DNA of 64,000 nucleotides. Origin: Palsa-465 sp963800475 (lineage in GTDB: Bacteria; Actinomycetota; Thermoleophilia; Solirubrobacterales; Solirubrobacteraceae). The stretch covers positions 868,001 through 932,000 of the forward strand of contig CAWDAZ010000002.1 in the NCBI GenBank assembly GCA_963800475.1, written 5' to 3'. The translations under genes were made by a program, and so were the position numbers. Shown here piece after piece: positions 52,878 through 59,933 of this stretch. Under the pieces are notes generated by a model. The model was not told the DNA's origin, did no database searches, and was given only the letters and a program-made list of their open reading frames with translations. Positions within the stretch are counted from its first letter, which is position 1, and each line of letters opens with the position of its first letter.

Positions 52878-54029
52878 ATGCCCGGTCGCAGCATTCAGAT
52901 CGCGCGGATAGCGGGTATCCCGGTCGGTGTCAGCCCGCTGTGGCTGATCATCGTCGCGCTGATCACCTGGTCGCTGGGCGCCGGCTACTACCCCAGCGAG
53001 GTGCACGGAATCGCGCCCGTGGCGTCATACGGGCTGGGGCTCGCCAGCGCGCTGCTGCTGTTCGCGAGCATCCTCGCCCACGAGTTCGGCCACGCCCTGG
53101 TCGCCCGCCGCCGCGGCCTGCAGGTCGAGGAGATCGACCTGTGGCTGCTGGGAGGCGTCGCAAGGATGCGCGGTCAGCCGAAGACCGCCGGGGACGAGCT
53201 GCGCTTCGCGCTGGCTGGACCCGCGGTCACCGCGGTGGTGGCGGGCCTATTCGGCGCCATCGCCCTTCTCCTTCCCGCCTCGACGCCAGCAGCACTTCAG
53301 GCGCTGATCGACTACCAGGCGGAGGTCAACCTGCTGATCCTCGGCTTCAACCTCCTGCCCGCGTTCCCGCTCGATGGCGGACGGGTGGCCCGGGCGCTGC
53401 TGTGGCGCCGCAGTGGCGACATCGCCGCCGCGACTAACACCGCCGCCGGCCTGGGCCGAGCATTCGGCTACCTGCTGATCGCCTTCGGTGCCCTGCTGGC
53501 GTTCGGCGGCGCACCGGGCGGGCTGTGGTTCGCGGTGATCGGCGTGTTCCTCGTGATGGCCGCCGGCGCCGAGCGCCTCCAGGAACAGGTGGTAACGATG
53601 TTCACGGGGATTTCGGCGGAAGAGCTCATGTCGCAGCCTCCGGTCTGCATCCTCTCGGAGTTGACGCTGGAGGAAGCGGCAGGCTACTTCGCGCGCGACC
53701 GCTTCACCGCATTTCCGGTCACCGATAGAGCTGGCCGAACGCTGGGCATGCTCCGCATCGATCAGCTCGAGCGAGTGCCCGCACACCGTCGCGCGCGCAC
53801 CGCGGTCGCAGAAGTCATGAGTCGCGACCCGGCGCTCCTGATCGGCGAGCAAACCGACGTGGGCCAGCTGCTCGAGCAGCCGGACTTCGCTCGGTTCGGC
53901 CGTGCCGTCGTGGTCGATGGGACTGGTCGCCCGGTGGGCGTGCTCTCGGTGACGGACATCCAGCGCGCCATCCGCGCATCCCGCCTGGGCGACGGCCCAA
54001 GACGCACAGTTCGGACATCGTCGCACTGA
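52878..54029 (+). CDS. Site-2 protease family (M50) zinc metalloprotease with CBS pair
   Basis: The 383-residue membrane protein has an N-terminal TM helix (VSPLWLIIVALITWSL) and the zinc motif HEFGH (His68, Glu69, His72) in the second. NLLPAFPLDGG, with the third ligand Asp, is in a later helix, and there are about five to six helices up to residue 235. Two CBS domains follow (245-365: MSQPPVCILSELTLEEAAGYF, AEVMSRDPALLIGEQ). This architecture equals that of the mycobacterial dormancy protein Rv2625c (Rip3) from memory. It should cleave a substrate within the membrane, with CBS sensing adenine nucleotides. Confidence 0.92.
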   Translation: MPGRSIQIARIAGIPVGVSPLWLIIVALITWSLGAGYYPSEVHGIAPVASYGLGLASALLLFASILAHEFGHALVARRRGLQVEEIDLWLLGGVARMRGQPKTAGDELRFALAGPAVTAVVAGLFGAIALLLPASTPAALQALIDYQAEVNLLILGFNLLPAFPLDGGRVARALLWRRSGDIAAATNTAAGLGRAFGYLLIAFGALLAFGGAPGGLWFAVIGVFLVMAAGAERLQEQVVTMFTGISAEELMSQPPVCILSELTLEEAAGYFARDRFTAFPVTDRAGRTLGMLRIDQLERVPAHRRARTAVAEVMSRDPALLIGEQTDVGQLLEQPDFARFGRAVVVDGTGRPVGVLSVTDIQRAIRASRLGDGPRRTVRTSSH

Positions 54030-54066
54030 GCAGTGCACCGCTCGCTCAGCTGTCTCAGGCTGAGTT
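54030..54066. other. Short gap before baeRF remnant
   Basis: A 37-bp spacer that joins the M50 gene to the truncated release-factor-like remnant. Nothing else was seen. Confidence 0.3.
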
Positions 54067-54515
54067 TTGCGCGATGCGAGCGCCGGGACAGTCGATCCCG
54101 ACCTCGAACGTGCGTCGGTGACGGAGATCCCCGAAGTAGCGGCTCCGGTGATCGACCGGGTGGAGCGCGACCGCGAACGCGATCTGATCGCCCGGCTCGA
54201 GCAGGCGCTCGGAACCGGCGGCCCGGCCGCCGCCGGGCTCGATGAGGTGCTCTCGGTGCTCGAGCGGCAGCAGGTGGAGATCCTGGTCGCACCAGAGCAT
54301 TCAGAAATCCGCGCTGGGGTGTGCCCCACGTGCGGCAGGCTGGACTGACGGCGAGAGAACATGCCGGCTGGACGGTCACGCGCCCGGCGGGGTTGACGCT
54401 GTTGAGTACGCGATCGCGGACGCGGCACGTCAGTCGACGCAAGTCGTGGTCCTACGCCACGAATCGGAGTGGCTGCAAAGAGCACGCGATGATCGCGGCG
54501 CTCCTGCGGTGGTGA
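54067..54515 (+). pseudogene. C-terminal remnant of a baeRF/Rv2629-like (bacterial eRF1) protein with two frameshifts
   Basis: Three successive frames together spell the C-terminal 130 residues of a bacterial eRF1-type (baeRF) protein. First is IDRVERDRERDLIARLEQAL, GLDEVLSVLERQQVEILVAP, then VCPTCGRLD (54067-54348). Next, in the next frame, comes CRLDGHAPGGVDAVEYAIAD, then STQVVVLRHESEWLQ. Last, in the third frame, is MIAALLRW to the stop at 54515. The family length is about 370, so the N-terminal two thirds are missing, and two +1 shifts break what is left. The mycobacterial homolog Rv2629 lies near Rv2625c, which is the M50-CBS type here just upstream. Confidence 0.75.
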
Positions 54516-54551
54516 GCGGTCGGACGCAAGCGAGCCGCGGGTAGCCCGGCC

Positions 54552-55532
54552 TCAGCGCCTCACCGCAACGTGTGCGGCAAGCCGCTCGATCTCGTCCCGC
54601 GTTCCGGTGCCCAGCCCGCGCCGGGTTGCATTCAGGGCGCCGGCGGCCATTCCGAGGCGAAGCGCATCGATCATGCCCATCCCCCGCGCGAGCCCGACAC
54701 CGGTGGCGGCGAACATCGAGTCACCGGCGCCACGCTGGTCGAGCGCCTCGAACGCCGGCGGGGCGAGCTCGATCTGCGCATCGTCGATCAGCAGGGCCGG
54801 AGCCGACCCGCGCGAGATGAGCACTCGCCGGGCGCCCGCCACATGCAGCCGCCGGGCGCCCGCGGCGATGTCCGCGGGGCTTTCGCTGTCGGCGTACTGG
54901 TCCCTGACGAGCTCGTCCGCGCTCAGCCGCAGGAGCTCGACGCCACCCTGAAGCGTCGCCCGCAGCGGCGGGCCGGTCAGGTCGGCGATCACCAGCTTCC
55001 GGTTGGCGCGCAAGTCGCTGACCAGCCGCCGGTACACGTCGGGGCTGACGAGATCTGGCGGCTGGCATCCGGTCACCATCGTCACGTCGGCGTCGAGCCC
55101 GGCGCCAAGCGCGATCCCGTACAGCTCATCGGTGGCGTGCCGGTCGAGCTGCTTCGAGTCGACGCTTACCACCTCCACACGCGTACCGCTGCGCCGGTCG
55201 TGGATGTAGACGCCGTTGGGGGTTCCGCCTACCGCCGCTCTGAGCTCGATCCGCTCGGCCTCGATCAGCGCCCTCAGGACTCGCCCGGGCTCGCCCCCCA
55301 GCGCACAGCACAGCACGACATCCGCTCCGAGTGTCGCCGCCAGCCTGGCGACCCAGAAGCCCTGGCCGCCGGAGTGCAGGTGCACCTCGGGGCGGTCCGC
55401 TCCGGGCTCGACCGTGATCGTCAGCAGCGGCGAGGGCGAAAACACGGCAATCCGTCCGCCTGGGCTGCGCCTGGATGCCAGCGATCGAAGCGCGGCAACG
55501 ACCTGCGGACGCCGACGCGACCAGCGCCTCAC
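54552..55532 (-). CDS. PfkB-family sugar kinase
   Basis: The 326-residue kinase has the ribokinase fold. FSPSPLLTITVEP at the N-terminus, the HLHSGGQGFWVARLAATLGADVVLCCALGG segment (first PfkB signature region), and the second signature QRGAGDSMFAATGVGLARGM with catalytic Asp in GAGD. The sequence is nearest to 1-phosphofructokinase/tagatose-6-phosphate kinase types, from the N-terminal pattern. GTG 55532 overlaps the stop of the inositol-phosphatase-like gene (GTGA), so the two are cotranscribed. In mycobacteria a PfkB kinase (Rv2029c) belongs to the dormancy regulon. Confidence 0.88.
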   Translation of the reverse strand: MRRWSRRRPQVVAALRSLASRRSPGGRIAVFSPSPLLTITVEPGADRPEVHLHSGGQGFWVARLAATLGADVVLCCALGGEPGRVLRALIEAERIELRAAVGGTPNGVYIHDRRSGTRVEVVSVDSKQLDRHATDELYGIALGAGLDADVTMVTGCQPPDLVSPDVYRRLVSDLRANRKLVIADLTGPPLRATLQGGVELLRLSADELVRDQYADSESPADIAAGARRLHVAGARRVLISRGSAPALLIDDAQIELAPPAFEALDQRGAGDSMFAATGVGLARGMGMIDALRLGMAAGALNATRRGLGTGTRDEIERLAAHVAVRR

Positions 55533-56380
55533 ATCGACTCCACCACGATCCGGCGCACAGGCTCACGAAGCGAGGGCGCGGACGCGATCGTGAACCGCGA
55601 GTCGGCGGTGTGCGGCGAGCCGTCGTAGTCGAACACCAGCCCGCCCGCCTCGCGCACCAGCAGCAACCCAGCCGTCACGTCCCACGGCAGGTTGGAGAGC
55701 ATCAGCGTCGCGTTGAATCTCCCTGCCGCCAGCCACGCGAGGTCAAGTGCCGCCGAGCCGAGCATCCGCACCCGCAGGCTCTCGCGCGCCAAGCGGGCGA
55801 GCACAGCGAGATGCACCCGGTTCTCCTCCTCGGACCCCACGCCCACCTTGAAGTCTGCGACTCCGACGATCGCCTCGCGCAGCCCCGCGATCTCCGAGAC
55901 GGTGATCGCCACACCGTTCAGGTGCGCGCCACCGCCCCGGCGGGCGAGGAACCGCTCCCCCAGCAAGGGCGCGTCGACGATCCCCAGCACCGGCTGACCG
56001 CCGAACACCAGCGAAAGCGAGACCGCGCACAGCGGGCTGTCCCTCGCGAAGTTGATCGTGCCGTCGATCGGGTCAAGCACCCAGCAGGCCTCCCCGAGCC
56101 CCTTCCTGTCGTCCTCCTCCTCGCCCACGAACGGGATCTCGGGTGTGGCCGTGGCCAGCGCGGCCTTGATCTCCGATTCGACCTGAAGATCGACGCTGGT
56201 CGCGAAGTCGCGATCTCCCTTGCCGATCAGCGCGCCGATGTGCGAGCGGCTTTGGCGGAGGATCCGAGCGCCGATGTCGACCGCCTGCTCCGCGACGAGC
56301 AACAGCCTGAGCGAGCTCCAATCCGGCGCACCCCGCGTGCCGCGGGCTTCGCGGCGCGACCGGCTGACCGGCCCGGTCAT
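55529..56380 (-). CDS. Inositol monophosphatase family protein
   Basis: The 283-residue phosphatase has the Mg2+-dependent IMPase fold with GEEEDDR (metal Glu region), the signature WVLDPIDGTINFARDSP (Asp, Asp) and SNLPWDVTAGLLLVREAGG (third metal Asp). ATG 56380 (MTGPVSRSR) was chosen because upstream residues are low-complexity. It probably dephosphorylates inositol-1-phosphate, fructose-1,6-bisphosphate or a similar sugar phosphate. It forms an operon with the PfkB kinase, which could interconvert hexose phosphates. Its promoter faces a truncated class V FBPase gene. Confidence 0.9.
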   Translation of the reverse strand: MTGPVSRSRREARGTRGAPDWSSLRLLLVAEQAVDIGARILRQSRSHIGALIGKGDRDFATSVDLQVESEIKAALATATPEIPFVGEEEDDRKGLGEACWVLDPIDGTINFARDSPLCAVSLSLVFGGQPVLGIVDAPLLGERFLARRGGGAHLNGVAITVSEIAGLREAIVGVADFKVGVGSEEENRVHLAVLARLARESLRVRMLGSAALDLAWLAAGRFNATLMLSNLPWDVTAGLLLVREAGGLVFDYDGSPHTADSRFTIASAPSLREPVRRIVVESM

Positions 56381-56722
56381 CTTGACACGCCTTGACCGCT
56401 CGGGGCGGTTCTGCGGCAGTGATCGCACCGCACTTCGACCCAGCGACCGCAAGCCATCGCGCGCATTCGCGGATCCTCGTATCCGCGAGCTGCCCGCGCA
56501 TCGGGGCAGAGCGCGCCTCGCGGGTGCGGACGACTACGGATCGCGAACGAGAGCGCGGGTCGGTGTCCCCGATCAGGAGCCTCCGCGTCCGTAGTTCCTC
56601 CTCGCCCAGGCGGCCGCCAGACACGGATGCGTCCTCATCGCCGCCGGCCTAGCGTGATCGAGCGTACGACCGCCCGGGCACGGCAAGGTGCTCGACAAGG
56701 ATCAGTTGACTGGAGGTGGCCG
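56381..56722. promoter_or_regulatory. Divergent intergenic region with two copies of a shared motif
   Basis: This 342-bp region separates the IMPase operon from the FBPase remnant. Minus-strand ATCCGTAGTCGTCC (56528-56541) and plus-strand GTCCGTAGTTCCTC (56587-56600) resemble each other and sites upstream of other stress genes. A 7-bp hairpin, CGCGGAT/ATCCGCG, lies at 56468-56487. No gene is visible. Confidence 0.45.
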
Positions 56723-56986
56723 ATGAGTGTCGTGACGATCAGCGCGATCAAGGCGGACATCGGCGGGTACGTGGGTAACTCGGCGATTCATCCGGACCTC
56801 GCGGACGCGGCACTAGAACGGGTCGACGCGGCGATCGGGGCGGGGCTGTTGATCGACGGTGCCGTGAACTCCTGCGGTGACGACGTCAACCTGGTGATGA
56901 CCCACCGCCACGGCGTCGACGCCGAGCCGGTGCACCACTTCGCGTGGGACACGTTCGTCGAGCTGACCGAGATCGCCAAGCGATAG
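56723..56986 (+). pseudogene. N-terminal fragment of class V fructose-1,6-bisphosphatase
   Basis: From ATG 56723 (GGAGG upstream) the 87 residues read VTISAIKADIGGYVGNSAIHP, CGDDVNLVMTHRHGVDAEPVHHFAWDTFVELTEIAKR, which is the start of the archaeal/thermophile-type class V FBPase (metal Asp, His and DD residues are present). The reading frame stops with TAG at 56984 where the family would continue for about 280 more residues. No downstream remainder was found in the next 500 bp. It is very probably inactive unless the fragment has acquired another role. Confidence 0.8.
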
Positions 56987-57485
56987 CCCACAGGACCATC
57001 ATCGACACGACCGACCGGCATGCCGGGCAGCGGATTCTGAATCGATCAACCATAGGTACCCCCCTTCTGGCTCTCCGCTGACCAACTGGTCCGGGGAGCC
57101 CGGAGGACCGGTGAATCACACTACGTCTCCGGCACCTAGCTGGCCACGTCGACGCCCGGAAAACGTAACTATCGATGCCGCACGGCGCCATCCGTAGTTT
57201 CCCGGGACCACGCAGAGCTGTTCGGGCAGGCCAGGGCGGCTCTGGAATCGGTGATGCCATCGTCCAAGCACCACGCACCGCAACTCCTCAGCGATTGGGT
57301 GCGCGGGATTGCGCATCGCGGTCGGGGGATTCTCCGGATGTCACGCTGCGCGCGCTGCCGGATGATGACGGCGCGATCCAAGAACGCGTCGAACGCCAAC
57401 CATGACACCCACATCCCGCTCGCTGCAATCGCGGTCGTCCACCCGCAGTGCGAAGACGTCACCGATCCCTTCTACCAGTGAGCTA
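56987..57485. other. Intergenic stretch with one copy of the shared motif
   Basis: About 500 bp downstream of the truncated FBPase. TCCGTAGTTTCCC lies at 57191-57203, inside TCCGTAGTTTCCCGGGACC, similar to a site upstream of the tandem USP gene. A short frame near 57362-57481 (LAAIAVVHPQCEDVTDPFYQ at its end) looks protein-like but has no assignable family. The remainder of the FBPase gene is not found here. Confidence 0.4.
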
Positions 57486-58118
57486 ATGATTCGCGGCGCG
57501 CCGATCGCGCTGCGGGACGGGTCGCATGTCCGGATCCGCCAGGGGCACAGCTCCGACCGGGAGCTCTTGCTGCGGGGCTTCGAGCGACTCAGTCCCGAGT
57601 CTCGCTACCGGCGGTTCCTGGCCCCGGTGACGGAGCTGACCGAGGGGATGGTCCGCTACCTGACCGAGATCGATCACCACGATCACGAGGCGATGATCGC
57701 GATCGACGAGCAGACCGGGGAAGGAATCGGAGTGGCGCGCTACGTCCGCGACCTGGAGCGGCCGGAGGTCGCCGAGGTGGCCGTGACCGTGATCGACGAC
57801 TGGCAGGGCCGCGGTCTCGGCACGCTGCTGGCCGAGGTGATCAGCGCCCGCGCCCGCGAGGAGGGGATCACGAGCTTCACCGCGCTGATGCTGGCGGCCA
57901 ACGAGGAGATGCTCGACATCCTCAGGCGCCTTGACCCGGTTCGGATCATCGACCGCGAGCAGGGCAGGGTCGAGGTCGAGGTGCCGATCCCCGAGATCGG
58001 GCTGGCGCCCGGGCTCAGAAAGGTGCTTCAGATTGCGGCCCGCCACGACATCGTGGTCCCGTTGGCAGCGTCGCGAACGGGCACCGCGCCTCGCCGTGAT
58101 GACCGGGTTGGGAGTTGA
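57486..58118 (+). CDS. GNAT-family N-acetyltransferase
   Basis: The 210-residue product (ATG 57486, MIRGAPIALRDGSHV) has a GNAT fold: RRFLAPVTELTEGMVRYLTEIDHHDHEAMIAIDE, VAVTVIDDWQGRGLGTLLAEVISARAREEG, with the acetyl-CoA-binding Q-G-R-G-L-G segment, and ALMLAANEEMLDILRRL. The N-terminal region resembles the acetyltransferase part of Pat-type protein lysine acetyltransferases, which modify acetyl-CoA synthetase. The C-terminal 40 residues are less typical. Targets are unknown. Confidence 0.85.
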   Translation: MIRGAPIALRDGSHVRIRQGHSSDRELLLRGFERLSPESRYRRFLAPVTELTEGMVRYLTEIDHHDHEAMIAIDEQTGEGIGVARYVRDLERPEVAEVAVTVIDDWQGRGLGTLLAEVISARAREEGITSFTALMLAANEEMLDILRRLDPVRIIDREQGRVEVEVPIPEIGLAPGLRKVLQIAARHDIVVPLAASRTGTAPRRDDRVGS

Positions 58119-58409
58119 TGGATCCAGCCGCCGCGGTGGGGGTGATGGATTTCTCGCACGCGCCCCCCGGCGTAGTGCTGATGTCAGGGCCGGCTCGGAC
58201 TCCACACTCAAGGCATGCGTACCGAAAGGAGTCCCGAATCGACGAGCCGCCCCGCGGTCAACGGCGGCCGCGGCTCCCGCGGTTGACCTGCGTGCGAGCA
58301 GGCCGTCGCGCCGAAGGACAGCTGAGCTCGACTCCCTCGATGTCGTATCCCAGTGCAACTCTTCTGATGCGTCCGATGTCCGGTGCTGCGGTCGAGGAGA
58401 CCGACCTCC
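58119..58409. other. Intergenic stretch, no gene seen
   Basis: About 290 bp after the GNAT gene. The longest frames run over Arg/Ser/Pro-rich shadow sequence. No start with ribosome binding site was seen. Confidence 0.35.
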
Positions 58410-58412
58410 GGC

Positions 58413-58545
58413 GCGCTTTGGCATGTCACCCTCGGGGGCCTCGACCAACCCGACGGCGGTCGTGTCGAGCCGGTCCGGGAGCGCCAGGGCACCGTCGCGG
58501 CGCGTCGCGAGCTTGTCGGCTTCGTGTTCCAGCCCTCCTTCGTCA
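58413..58545 (+). pseudogene. ABC transporter ATPase remnant (LolD/MacB-type)
   Basis: One plus-strand frame reads LGGLDQPDGGRVEP, then after a spacer RRELVGFVFQPS, which matches the stretch after Walker A and the Q-loop (LLGGLDRPDSG...VGFVFQ) of LolD/MacB-type ATPases. No Walker A or B, start or stop pair is present. About 45 residues of a normal 230 remain, so this is a fragment. It abuts the next remnant in another frame. Confidence 0.5.
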
Positions 58546-58549
58546 GCTC

Positions 58550-58640
58550 GGCGACGAGCGCGGCAACAAGGTCCTGTTCCTGTCGCACTGCCTGCTCGAC
58601 GAGGACGTCAGGTACCTGGATAGCGCGTTTCGCAGCGGTT
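58550..58640 (+). pseudogene. DUF523-like (2-thiouracil desulfurase-type) remnant
   Basis: A plus-strand frame reads DERGNKVLFLSHCLLDEDVRYL, close to the N-terminal motif of DUF523/TudS-type proteins (KVLFLSHCLLNENVRYLGG) with the first cysteine. It lacks a start and the downstream parts of the domain are not readable. It runs directly after the ABC ATPase remnant and toward the USP gene. It looks like a piece of a gene left behind by deletions. Confidence 0.55.
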
Positions 58641-58767
58641 GGCCGGCGAGCGCGGTGGAGTCGGCGTCCCAGCCATCGGGCCTTGGGCTCATCCCTGTTA
58701 TGGCCGGCAGCGCTGCTCGCGCCGGCCATTGGCACGCTGTATGCGTGCGGCGGTGCAAGTCTGCTCG

Positions 58768-59721
58768 TCAAGCATTGCTTGCGAGCGGGGTGTTGCGGGG
58801 CACGATCACGAGTGAGCACCCCGCCGCTGGAAGCAGTGCGCCCACGAACCCCCCGAACGTGGCCTCGCGCAGCGGCCCGTAGCCGCGAGATCCGATGTAC
58901 AGCAGGTCGATGCTGTCCTCGCGGGCGGCCTCCGCGACCACCGCTGCATCCCCCTCCACCACGCTCGAAGTGGCTTCGACCTCGGCCGGGAGCCGGTTGA
59001 CGCCGGCATCGACGATCCCCTGTGCGATCTGCCGCATGTTCTCGCGCAAAGCGTCCGACGCTGGATCCCGAGAGACCGGGTGCATCGCGTGGTAAAGCCG
59101 AAGTGGAACCCCGAGACGCGTTGCCGAGTCTGCGGCCAGCTCCAGCGCGAGATCCGACTCCCGGGTGCCGTCATAGGCCACGCCGAGCCGGACGATTGGA
59201 CGGGCGTTCGACGCGTAGCCAACCGGCGCCACGGCGATCGGACATGTTGCGTGCGCTAGCAGCCGCGATGCGACGCCTCCAGGAACTATCCGTCCGACCG
59301 CGCCGCGATGGCTCGAGGCAAGCACGATCATCGGCGCCTCGTAGTCGTCGGCGAGCTGGTTCAGCGCGAGGTCCACCGGCCACGTCTCTAGCAGGCGGGT
59401 TTGAGCAGAGTCGCCACATTTGTCTGCCGCGCGGGCGAGAAGCTCGCGGCCATCGCGCCGCGCCTCGATCGCGTACTCCGTCATCCCGCGCCCGAGCGGC
59501 GGAGGCGGGACGACATGCGCGACCAACTGCCTGCCACCCAAGGCCGTCCAGAGCGTCCGAGCGAGTGCGAGAGCGTCCGCGTCGTGCTCGCGTCCGTCCA
59601 GCCCGATTATCACCGTGCGCTCGGCGTGTGCTGGCTGGTGCCGGCCTGCTCCGGGATGCGCCCGCTCGGCTGCAAATCCGCGGGGCCGGGACGGTGTCGA
59701 TGAAGCCGGAGGCTCACCCAT
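58768..59721 (-). CDS. Tandem universal stress protein (two USP domains)
   Basis: The 317-residue protein from ATG 59721 has two USP domains, about 25-165 and 170-310. Each keeps the ATP-binding type glycine segment: SSHRGAVGRIVPGGVASRLLAHATCPIAVAP and GSRGYGPLREATFGGFVGALLPAAGCSLVIVP. Strands VIIGLDGREHDADALALA and LGVAYDGTRESDLALELA open the domains. Tandem USP proteins of mycobacteria (such as Rv2623) bind ATP and are induced in hypoxia. A shared motif lies at 59783-59798, about 62 bp upstream of the start. Confidence 0.9.
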   Translation of the reverse strand: MGEPPASSTPSRPRGFAAERAHPGAGRHQPAHAERTVIIGLDGREHDADALALARTLWTALGGRQLVAHVVPPPPLGRGMTEYAIEARRDGRELLARAADKCGDSAQTRLLETWPVDLALNQLADDYEAPMIVLASSHRGAVGRIVPGGVASRLLAHATCPIAVAPVGYASNARPIVRLGVAYDGTRESDLALELAADSATRLGVPLRLYHAMHPVSRDPASDALRENMRQIAQGIVDAGVNRLPAEVEATSSVVEGDAAVVAEAAREDSIDLLYIGSRGYGPLREATFGGFVGALLPAAGCSLVIVPRNTPLASNA

Positions 59722-59782
59722 GAACGCAGGGTGGCGCGTATCGGCCCGCCGGTCATCCGTGCGCCTCCCGGGGGGCCGGACA

Positions 59783-59798
59783 GGGAAACTACGGTCCG
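59783..59798 (-). promoter_or_regulatory. Putative dormancy-type operator upstream of tandem USP
   Basis: Minus-strand CGGACCGTAGTTTCCC lies about 62 bp upstream of the USP ATG at 59721. It shares CCGTAGTTTCCC exactly with the plus-strand site at 57192-57203 and closely resembles sites at 56528-56541, 56587-56600 and 63254-63267. The ends (GGAC... and ...TTCCC) form a weak inverted repeat similar in layout to DosR boxes. Confidence 0.45.
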
Positions 59799-59933
59799 CA
59801 GCCGTCACCATCCGATCGCAGGGTTTGTTGCGCGGCCTGCGTGAGTTCACGGCGAGGGTCGCCCGAATGCTTGAGCTCAGCGCCGGCGCCGGATCGAGCA
59901 GGTTATCGAGGCGCAGGGAAAGCGCCGGCCGCG

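Noticed and set aside
58115..58882. 255-residue ORF as an intact gene
   Set aside because: Only a 22-residue DUF523-like piece is recognisable; the rest is low complexity, so it is treated as remnant.
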